A stretch of DNA of 64,000 nucleotides from Trichoplax sp. H2 (taxonomy: Eukaryota; Placozoa; Uniplacotomia; Trichoplacea). The position numbers and the translations under genes were made by a program. The stretch is from positions 186,001 through 250,000 of the forward strand of contig NOWV01000077.1 of assembly GCA_003344405.1 (NCBI GenBank), read 5' to 3'. Below the pieces are notes generated by a model. It did no database searches. It saw nothing but the letters and a program-made list of their open reading frames with translations, and had not been told where the DNA came from. Numbering within the stretch: the stretch's first letter is position 1; the number at the start of each line of letters is the position of its first letter. Of this stretch, positions 34,601 through 44,669 are shown piece by piece.

Positions 34601-37600
34601 ATAACCTAGAGGCAATGGTTTGATACGAGGAGTAACTTCATAGATTCTACTTTGTTACTGGACTGCATTTAGGGGTAAGCTTGCTACTGTAAAGTAATAA
34701 GCCAAAAACTTGGGTGATCTTAGATTTATATTTTGAAAATTAGTGTTATATAATTCTGTTTAGCTAAGTGCTCTGTATGAAAATAGATTTCATTGCAAGC
34801 CCTATATGAGATTAATATAATGTACTTTTAAGTTGTGGAATAATACTGTTCTTTGAAATATCAAATTTTACATGTGTGACAATGGTTATTTTTTACCAAG
34901 TTTTTGTTATATTTCGTCAGTAATCTTTAATTTAATTTAATTTAGTCTAATTATAGCAGAAAATTTACGAAAGCAATCGCACATGCGAGAATATTTACCG
35001 ATTTTGGGATCTTCTTGTTCTTTCCTCCGACACAAACAACAAGCCCCAAGGATAATAAGGATAAGAAAAATGCCGCCGCCAATGCCAGCTGAAAGTCCAA
35101 TGATTAATGGCAAATCTAGAATAATAATTAAGTTATATAACAATAATTACAATTTACAACAACACAAATCTTCTTAGTTATCATCAATCACAGTCATCAT
35201 TTTTCATAGGAGAATTTTTAAATCAAACTTCTTACCAACGGGTGCTGGTGTAACAATTGCTCCTGTAATAATAGCAAATAGGATTTGATCTTAATTTTAT
35301 ACTAAAAATGACGAACATCAAGGAGGTGCTCATTTTTAAACATTAGACAGACTTGACTCCAATTAATCAAATTACCTTGCAAAGTGGCAAATTGTATAGA
35401 GGATGATGATGGGCTTTGACCCAAAGAGTTGAGTCCACGAATAAATGCGGTGTAGTTGGTACTTGAATTTAAACCAGTTAACGTAAAAGTCGTTTGACCA
35501 AAAGAGGTATTACCTCCAAAACTGAAAAAAGTATCTACTGATCGTCTATAAAATAATTGAAAGATTTGAGCCAGGTTGCCGTCATGACCTGATGTCCAGG
35601 AAAATGTTGCTGTATCGGAAGTTGTTTCTGTCACTAGGAAGTTTGATGGTGCTTCAGGAACAGCTATAAGCCACAATTTAATAAAAAATTAATATTTCCA
35701 ATCTAAACAGCTCTCTATCAGATCATAATTGCTTATTAGTTCTAATTCATTACATCTATCCACGACAGTAATGGTAATAGCATAAGAATCACTTCCAAGT
35801 TGGTTTGAGGCATTGCACTGTAAGGTACCATCTATTGCTGTAGTAGGGTTACTAATCGATAGCACACTAGTTGTACGTGTAAGGGTATTGGTGTTAGAAA
35901 TGGAATAAATATTGCTAGTGCTACCAGAGCCAGTAACTATTGCCACGCCATTTATTGTCCATGTAATTGTAGGAGCTGGTCCGCCGTCCATCACACAAGT
36001 TACGGTGGCTTTTTTGCCAGTTACAAAGCTGCGTAAACTAGCAGAACTATTTGCAGTAACAACCACCGGAATTTCTATTGCAAATATATATTTTTCATAA
36101 TTAATAATATGTTCTTCAATATTTAATGTCAATTTTTTATACATTCGATGCATATTTTCTGCATAATTTTTACAGGGAAGAAATTGTTTTAAAGTTAATT
36201 TTTGCGTCACTACTTACCTAATACAGTTAGCTTCACTACAAGATTAGTTAAACCAACAGTATTACTGATTACGCACGTATAATTTCCTGTAGCTGATAAC
36301 TGAACGTTTGGGATTGTCAAATTTCCAGTAGTTTGATCGTAGATAGTATTGCTAGGTGGATTTGAATCCAGTGGATAGCTTTTCGCCCAGAAATATTTTA
36401 AACTTGTCGGATTGCCAACGGCTAAGCAATTCATGATAGTATCTGAGCCTGAGGTAATCTCATAAGCTCTTGCTTGGTTACTACTAATGATAGGTTTATC
36501 TAAGAGAGAATTTTTACAACGTTATATTATTATTTTTACATTTTGTCCTTACTATTGATACGAAACGATACATTCAAAGAGGTACTTACATTGAATATTT
36601 AAGACTGTTGTAGTATATTTAGTACCCGCAGGATTAATAGCTCTACAAGTATACATCGCTTTATCATATGTGCTGTTGACAGTAAAGCTATACGAAGCTG
36701 ACGAGTTGTCTGAGCTAATAGTTTCATTCATCGGGCTTAGTAATGTTAAAACAGGTGTAGGTAAAGCTGTTGCAGAACATGTCAAGGTGACAGTAGTACC
36801 TTCGTTAGCCGTTACCGTAGCTTTTGTATTGGTAAAGATTGGTATAGCTATAAGTAGATAAAAAATGAATGCATTCTCACTTATTCCTATCATTACTTTG
36901 ATCATAATAACTCTTATTTGCTGATTGAAAAACTACAGTTCCAATACGGAATTGTAGCAAAAGGTAATAAACGAAACTTCAAGATATTTTTAATGTTTAT
37001 GCTATTTAGTTGAATAAAAATTACAAGCTGTTCAAACTTACTTTGTACGTCAAGTTGAACTGAAGAGCTTAGCGTTCCATACGCGTTGGTTATCGAACAT
37101 TCATACGTATTTTCGTGGAAATGGGGAAAAACTACAAATGGGTAACTTATTGAATTAAATCCTTGCACCATTATATCATTTTTGCCTCCTGTTGTGTTGG
37201 TAAGCTTAATTTCAGCTGCTGGATTTCCAGAATCAGCAACGCTGCAGGATAAAGTTAAAGTTTCAGATTCTTTAACTGTATGAACAGGCGTATTGGGTGA
37301 CATTGTTAACCCTTCTGGACCATCTAAAATAGTAGTTATAAATAGGAGAGTATTCAATACTTATGTTGGCACTACGCCAGCAAATTGACTCGTCGATTGC
37401 TATACAATCGGAAGAATCATCAAACCTATACTGCCAGTATTAACATTAGTAATACTTACATAAAACTTCTAAATAAGCTTCAGAAAATGCACCATTGCCA
37501 ACAACATTTTTAGGTTGACAACGATATAATCCCGTATCGCTTTTGACTACATCCTGGATAATGAAAGTCGAATTAGAATAATAGTAAGTAAAGCGTGAGC

Positions 37601-40600
37601 TGTTTACGGCCAATAATGCGTTATTTTGTGTCCAGTCATAGGTAATATTCCCAGGTATTGCCCAAGAGCCGCAGCGCATTGAAGCATCACCACCGGCAAC
37701 TGCTGTAGTATTAAACAATTGTTGTACTAAAATGGGTAGACCTGTAAAAGGGAATAGATATCAAAGCTATAGTTATCTCATGAAACTTATCAGATATGGT
37801 CATAATAATGATAAGGACTACATTCAATTTTAATTGTTTTGTTATTGCACTTGTTTATGACTCCTAAATAGAAATAGATTTAGAATTTCTTATCCAAAAT
37901 TACCTCGAACAGTCACTAGAAAGTCGTAATTGTTGACAGCATTGTTTACCAGTATTACTCGTATGTTATACGTGCCAGTGTCATTCATGGTGGTATTATG
38001 TAACATAAAGTAAATTGATTTACCAAAGTATGGGCTCGCGTTGGCACCTTGACTAGCATTGACTCGAGGATTTACAGTTGGAACAGAATTTACAAGTGGA
38101 GTAGGATAAAGAACTAGCCCATTCTTGATTATGGTAAATTGGAAGACATCTTCAGAATAGGTAGCTGTAAAACTAGCCGTTTCAGGTTCGTCGATAGTTA
38201 CTTTTAGTGGCGATGTTTGAGCTAGTTAATAAAAAAATAACGCTCTAAATTAGTTTTGTTTAATAGACTCATATTTCACAAAATACCAGAACATTTACAG
38301 TAAATTGAGCTCTACTATCGTCACATCGTATTTTGATTTCCATTTTACAAATATATACGGTAAGAAATATACATTAATTAAAACTTAAAAATGGAGCGAG
38401 GATATTGTCAATTTGATTTAATCGATTTTTGATCAATTACAAAGTTATTGTTTACAATCTCTAGCGATAATAAATGTATGCTTTAGTGTAATTATTTTTA
38501 TCGGTATAGTAGTGGTATGATTCATTCATAAATTATGAGTATTGCAGTACTGGCTTTTGAGAAAGATAGACTGCTAGTAGTACTGCATCCAGTTAACATC
38601 GTATCATATTACAAGCAATAAACTATTTTAGAGAATTATATGATAGTCTTCATAAAACAAACAACATATAGAATGAGATCTACTGGCTTGATGAAACTCA
38701 ACGCACCGCAGTACTATCAAGTTGTTTATGTAGAAAAATATCCTTATGCTACACATATTTTTGGAAGTTAAATGTGTATCGTAGTATTCTAAAGTAATTT
38801 GAAGATGTCAACTATATTTCATTATTCTGCATACGAGAATGATGTCAAAGCGAGCGATCAATACTTTAAACGTTCCACATGTATTAGCATGCAAGCCCGA
38901 TCACCCCTTAAATCATGTTATAAAATTTGATCTCCTTTTCGAATGTAACTAACAGATCGAGTTTAGCTTTTGTTGTGGTCATAAAGAAAATTTCGGCCAC
39001 TTGATGTGCAATATAATCTCATTTTTGGCTACTCTAGACAGGAAATCTTTAAAAGACGTCAGAAATTTCAAGTTTTAACATCAGGAACATCGTCCGTCTC
39101 ACTATTTTGTTTCGATATGCATACAAATCGTGCAAGTCTAGTGATCATCAGTTTAACATTAGTAAAATTATCAAATCAAAATAGTTAACGAAAATTAAGC
39201 ATTAACGGCTATTAATCGTATAATTGGATTACTTGGAGTCGTAATAAAGCCTTTTGTATATTAAGGCATTCGATTACTTACACTTGAAATATGTAATCCA
39301 ATTGAAACATATGAGTCAACGGTTATCTATTTATAGTAACGTTATCATCTAGTCCAGGTGTTGACTACTATCGTATCTCATATCGGTTCTATGTCTAGTA
39401 TAGAATAAACATGGAATAGGAGTAACGTTGAATTTTCACTTTTTTTTGGTTAGCGTTTGAACATTAGATAGGTTACTTGGAGGATTGTATATCAAAATTC
39501 TACTTGTTATTATTTGCTTTTGAAATGGCATTATGCATCATTTAATTTGTCAAAGGAAAGTCGTTAAATAAATTAACTGCTGCCTTGAAAAGCATTCCAA
39601 GCTGACAATTTAAAAGAAGCACTGCACTTTCTAGAGGATTGATCGAAAAGGGAAAATTATGCATAGACTAGCGTTATTTGATAAATTGATGATTCAATCG
39701 ATAAGAGTTGAATCTAGGGTTGCCATGTAACTTAGAAGTTAAAAACTGAGAGATAGATAGCCAGAAGTAAAGCAAAAAATTTGCTACGATCACGGCTATA
39801 TTATCGAACAAGAATTTGTTTTCTATAATAAATAACTTGTACTGTAGCCTGTAACAGAGCAAATAACAACATACAATACGTATATACTAGTAGCACTGTG
39901 CAATCACGAAAACAATAAGGGGAAAAGCAGTAGAATGCAATGTACAAGATGTAATGTTGACTATAAGGAGAATGGGAATGTATTTTATAGTTGTATTATG
40001 ATTAAACCTTTCTATGTACATAACGTGCGTATTACCGATTGTAGAAATATTAGCCGTCCAAATTTCATCATTAATATATATATTTTAATGTAGTTCGATT
40101 AATCATTAATCCATGAATTAGACTACCGTGAGTTGGTAACAGAAATAAAATTGATGAGTAAAGAGCAGCGTATAAGCAGTAGTTGTACGGGATGGGTAAA
40201 ACGTATCATTTGAATATTTCAATTTAAACTGTATTACTTTACTCGATGCAATCACATTACAGCGAGCTATTTTAATAAAGGGAGACTTTACTTTGATATA
40301 GCTATGATATTAAAAACAACTGGCATCATTCAATTAAATTGAGACTATTGCTATGGACATTTGTAGAGTAGTTTGTTGGACGTAGGAAACGTGGATGTAA
40401 TACTATCATCTCAATGCCAATCTACTATTCTCTCATCCATTTTAGATTCAATGAATAGATGGATAGAATTGCATTCGAGAAAAGCTATCGTTATAACTGT
40501 AAGGCGATAGACAGTAGTCTAACATAAATGTGTTGTACTGAAGCAGTTTCGGATGGATAGCTAGCCTATGCGGAAGTACTTGATCGAAAAAGAAAGCACT

Positions 40601-40818
40601 ACAGTGAGTGAGTAGGTAATAGGAAAAGGTAAAAAAGGATTACAATGTCCAAATTATTACGGTACTAGCAATCTTGATGCAAGACAAAGAATCTGATGGA
40701 CGAGTCGGCTACAGTGAAGGAATAATAATTACAATTATAGGATAATCTTACCAAGAGATAGTGGAGAAAAAACCATTAAAGCCAGAAGACATAAGCATTT
40801 GAATTGCATGTAAGCCAT
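31659..40818 (-). CDS. Ig-superfamily adhesion receptor: 6 Ig, 1 FN3, TM, tyrosine-rich tail
   Basis: I assemble 13 coding exons: 40818-40752, 38221-37904, 37741-37460, 37323-37042, 36847-36590, 36499-36218, 36074-35754, 35663-35376, 35262-35236, 35115-34999, 33357-33217, 33090-32549 and 31793-31659. Every junction is GT-AG, phases agree throughout, and the sum is 3060 nt (1019 residues). Residues 1-22 form a signal peptide. Exons 2-7 each encode one Ig-like domain; the last five show the Cys..Cys pair and the YxC signature, while the first has no Cys. Exon 8 is an FN3 domain (about 604-699), exon 10 the transmembrane helix (about 712-735, then CLCRRK). The tail has about 280 residues, many Tyr, YxxV motifs (YNTV, YAQV, YGTV) and NPAY near the end. 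This points to a cell-surface adhesion or signalling receptor. The single FN3 after Ig domains recalls nephrin or Echinoid, but orthology is not shown. Confidence 0.9.
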
Positions 40819-41699
40819 GTTGAATTACTATGAGAAGTGTGCAAGGCGTTTGGATCAGTTAAATGAAATAATAATTCCTAATTAACCTTAATAAATCGTA
40901 TCTGTATTTATCAGAGGCTATTTACATGTAGAATGAACAATAACTAAAGGTAATGATAGTATTTTGTCTTGAAGGAATTTGTAATCGTTATCCTGATTGA
41001 TACTATTCAACCGACGGCCATGACTGATACTAATGGCACTTTATATAGCCCTACAGTTATGTATTGACTCCGATCTATTTGCATGTTAACGCTGCAAAAT
41101 ATTTATTTATGGGTTACATTACCGAATCACCATATAAGTCTGGGTCCAATTGAAAAATATCTAGTTATTTTCGACCACCAACTTCAATATTATAATGTCT
41201 TTTTTTGGGGGGGGGAGAAAGTTTGCGTTGGAATTTTAGAGCAGACTAATAAACCAGAGCTATTTTCCTTGCTTGCCGACAATTTCACGTTTCAATTCAA
41301 GGTCAGCAACCACGCCAATTGTGTATGTACTACTACTATCGTCATCTATCTTGATTCGGATGACGGAGCGTCTAGTTTTAATAATCGTCTTCACTATTAG
41401 CCAAGGAAGTTAAGTTCAGCATCCAAGGGAAGATTAAAATAACGAGTGAAAAGGAGCGACTTGGCTTATCGAATTAAAGTGATAAGGAATCGATTAGAAA
41501 TAGAGGTGTTAAGTTGGAGATAAGGCGGAGCACTTTCTGATCGGGCGTAAAAACAGCTAAAGTTGCACACGCCGTTCAAATGGGCCTTGAAAGCTAGTTG
41601 ATCGATGCGAAAATAAGAATTATTATTGATCTGGAATAATGGCGATGATAATGCATTAATTATTATGGTAATGTATATCTAACGTTTAAAGTAATCACT
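40819..41699. other. Region upstream of the Ig adhesion receptor
   Basis: Likely holds the promoter and 5-prime UTR of the minus-strand gene, but I recognise no defined element. The plus-strand 105-codon frame at 41083-41400 runs through a G homopolymer at about 41208-41217 and has no domain; I do not call it. Confidence 0.45.
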
Positions 41700-41719
41700 G
41701 AATACTTTACCGTTATTTA

Positions 41720-41930
41720 TTGGCCTTGAATAGCGTCCACAGCACGTACGCATGCACGCTTGTACCCACCCAAACCGAACCCAGGTCAACTGACGTCAAG
41801 ATCACCCCCATCGCATACGCAAGCAGCAGCAATTCCATCGATCCTACTGTACGCTATATAATTATTGTACGGTTTGGGTACCATCTTGAGCATGCGCAGG
41901 CAAAAGGGGTCTGGTTTTCCACTGGGTAGT
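41720..41930. promoter_or_regulatory. GC-richer island with CRE and NRF1-like sites
   Basis: A distinctly less AT-rich stretch with a palindromic CRE, TGACGTCA, at 41791-41798 and an NRF1-like GCATGCGCA at 41890-41898. Both motifs are typical of animal promoters. No gene model starts here in either direction, so it may be a distal element of one of the flanking genes, or the start of an unrecognised transcript. Confidence 0.45.
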
Positions 41931-41931
41931 G

Positions 41932-44010
41932 CAGTACAGTACTGTATTGTATACAGTCCATACAGTATAATGTTCATAATAGTAATATTAGCATTATTAT
42001 TATTATTATTATTATTATTAGCTATATTCCAGAGCTTTGCATATTCAGTTCGTTCAATAAAGTATTAATAATATCCCTTAAGCAAGCAATGGCTACTTTT
42101 TGTTTGCACCATTTATCAAGTGGACAACTTGATTTTCCCTTATTAGATGGACAGTAATGAGTCATAATACTGTTGATTATGACGCCACGAAACAGTAATA
42201 ACCAGTAGTACTGGACTCTACGCGGGTAATTTATCGTCTATATACAATAAGTTCAGTATTAGAGTAACAAAGCTTAGACTGGAATCCTGTTTTGTTTGAA
42301 CTAGGACATCCCATGAGTCATACTTTTTTACAGTGAAAAAATGGACCACTATTATAACGTTAGAATGCTTCTGACTCATCCATTCAATCCTTTGAAGCCT
42401 ACTACTGACATGCAGCTAGGATAGCTTTGTAGTTCTTCCTAATCTGGTTGTCAATCTGACGTTACAACTTATTGATCTATACTGTACAGTAATAATTGCA
42501 GTAGTAGTCTACAGTACAAAGAAGAAATAATCACTTTATTGGTCACTGCATGGGTTAAAGGGGGATAGAATTTGTCCATGGATTACCACCATTTCGCGGT
42601 TTAGTTGGATGAATAGTATCATCTCATAAACGTATTCAAGATTCAGGAAATGCACCCCATACGTTGGTAAATGCGAGTTGCAGCGGTACGCGTATGAGAA
42701 GATTGACTTCTTTTCGATTCCGTTAAGGGCCTAAAAATGAAATTTATTTTCTGCAGTGATTTCAGTCTAAATTCAGGCATATAGTGGGAATCAGTGCTAT
42801 GGCCTAAGGCACACTCTTCTAAAACCTGTCTGTAAAATCCTATTATGAACAGTATTGTAGTGATGGGCGAAGTAGAATTATTTGTAAATCAAATAGGTCG
42901 AGCTCTTTTTATGCGAAAGTACATTACTTTTGTTTTAGAGGAGATTGCTTTTGCGGCCTTTTTAATGCTGTACGTGCGTGTATTATTTATTTACTGTATT
43001 GATATATACTTTAATATTCGCGTAGTCGTTAGGCCAGATTGAATAGACCCATGATGTAGTACGCATTTCAGTCGTATACAGATTTACGTATGATCATTGG
43101 TCAGTAGGGCTCTATGATAGAGATCAAAGAGAAAATTTTCCCATTACTTTCACTGCACTGAGTGAGGAATCTTTTCCAGCAGCTTGTTACGTTGTTTGTC
43201 CAATTTATCCCGTATTATTGATTGATTGAATTCTTTTTTCTTTTCTACGGTAAACGACATATACTGTATACTTGTGTATGGTATGGAAGATTGAGTAGTC
43301 CATAGTCCATTGAATAATTTTGTCTCTATTTTTGAGTGTATACTGTATACTGTATACACTATAGTTAATTGATTGATATTTTCATAGTTTATGATACAGT
43401 AGGAAAAGCAAGGATAAGTGACTATGAGCAATGAACATGAAATTCAAGCGTGTTGGATAAGGGCAGTAAAAAGAGACCAAGTCGAGAGGGAAAGAGTGCA
43501 GTATAGTGGCCATTGCACTATTTCACGAAGGGCTGCAGTAGCCTTGAAGTATTGGGAAGTTTTTACAGTACAGTACTGTACTGTCTGTAGGTTGACTACT
43601 AGTGCGTCCTCTACGACAGACGTGCCCTTTTTGAATAGTCAAATGACTGGCTTCAGTTTGAGAAGCAGCTTGAAAAGGAGATTTTCTAGATTCGTTCTTA
43701 GAGTAGTACAGTACAGTACTATTTCACGGAGGGCTATAGTACAGTACAGTAGGCTTGAAGACCACTTGTACAGAGTATTGGAAGTTTTTACAGTTTTTAC
43801 AGCACATTACTGTCTGGTAGGTTGGATAATGGATAGTGCGTCGTCAACGACAGACGGACGCACCCTTTTTGGACAGTCAATTGACTGGCTACAGTTTGAG
43901 AAGCAGCTTGAAAAGGAGATTCTCTACATTCGTTCTTACAGTAGTACTATTTGACGGAGGGCTACAGTAGGCTTGAAGACCACTTTGTGTACTGTACAGT
44001 ACTGTAGTTT
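41932..44010. repeat. Clusters of TACAGTA/TACTGTA and TGTATAC motifs
   Basis: The palindrome-forming words TACAGTA and TACTGTA, often overlapping as CAGTACAGTACTGT, are piled up at about 41,930-41,970, 42,480-42,515, 43,258-43,355, 43,565-43,585, 43,705-43,755 and 43,985-44,005. Similar words occur singly elsewhere in the window but not at this density. They could fold as small hairpins or simply be expansion products. Confidence 0.65.
41991..42020. repeat. ATT trinucleotide microsatellite
   Basis: About ten ATT units in a row with an imperfect unit at the edge. A similar run lies at about 47,291-47,314 in the first intron of the bHLH gene. Confidence 0.95.
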
Positions 44011-44165
44011 TGTCAATTCTGGTTTTGAAAATCACTCTATGACAGACAGACGTCATGACAGACATACCCTACAGGAATTTGGACAGTCAAATGACTAGCT
44101 ACAGTTTGAGAAGCAGCTTGAAAAGGAGATTCTCTACAGTACATGCGTTCTTACAGTAGTAAAGT
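43500..44165 (+). repeat. Tandem array, unit about 210-240 bp, three copies
   Basis: GAGAAGCAGCTTGAAAAGGA occurs at 43660, 43898 and 44108. It is preceded each time by a GGACAGTCAAATGACTGGCT-like sequence and a (GA)CGACAGACG element, and followed by TTCGTTCTTA, a TACAGTA run and ACGGAGGGCTACAGTAG. A 178-codon open frame crosses two copies but its stops and frame are not conserved between units, so I read the array as non-coding. Confidence 0.9.
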
Positions 44166-44239
44166 GAGATATGTGATAAGATAGCAATGGAATCCTTGCC
44201 TCATTGAACTAGAATATGAAATGACTGAAATAGTACTCC

Positions 44240-44669
44240 ATGGACTCTATTCTATCTGATCAAGTCGACCTCGACCCACTCGCTTTCCACTGTAGAGTCC
44301 CGTAAGGAGGGAGGACTGGACGCGTCCGAGGTTCGGTTCCACTGGCGTGCTTGTCCAAGCCCCTGCCTTGGGATTTATCACGTGGCCATCGCTGGGCCCT
44401 TCCCGTCAGGCTTTGTGTTATCACGTGCCTAGTCAGGTGGTCAGGGAGAAAAAGGAGGCAAAGAAAAAAAAAAAAATTCCCTGCCAACTGATACTGACTG
44501 TGTGATGGCCTATTTTGCAGTGGTTACGTAGGCCAGGTGGGTGACCGCCGCCATGACAGTTGAGTGGAGACCGTGTTGATCTCAGTTGGCTTCACATGAC
44601 CAGTGGTCACCACATGATCAAGTTGAGGTTTTTTAGGCGCGTCTATTGGCATTTTTAACTTGGTCCCAC
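44240..44669 (+). promoter_or_regulatory. Upstream region of the USF-like gene with two CACGTG E-boxes
   Basis: The GC-richest stretch of this part of the window, ending at the proposed start codon. CACGTG lies at 44379-44384 and 44422-44427, both in a TATCACGTG(G/C)C context. Variant CACATG boxes are at 44593-44598, 44611-44616 and 44667-44672; the last overlaps the ATG. An inverted CCAAT box (ATTGG) is at 44645-44649. CACGTG is the known site of USF-family proteins, so feedback by the gene product is a reasonable inference. Transcription start not determinable here. Confidence 0.6.

Noticed and set aside
41083-41400. 105-codon plus-strand open frame between the adhesion and USF-like genes
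   Set aside because: It crosses a ten-base G run, has no recognisable domain and no splice-supported extension; composition looks like chance.
43418-43954. 178-codon plus-strand open frame
   Set aside because: It runs through two units of a tandem array, and neither frame nor stops are kept between units.
44646-44669. Upstream extension of the USF-like protein
   Set aside because: The open frame extends eight codons upstream but only from a TTG; the first ATG is at 44670.
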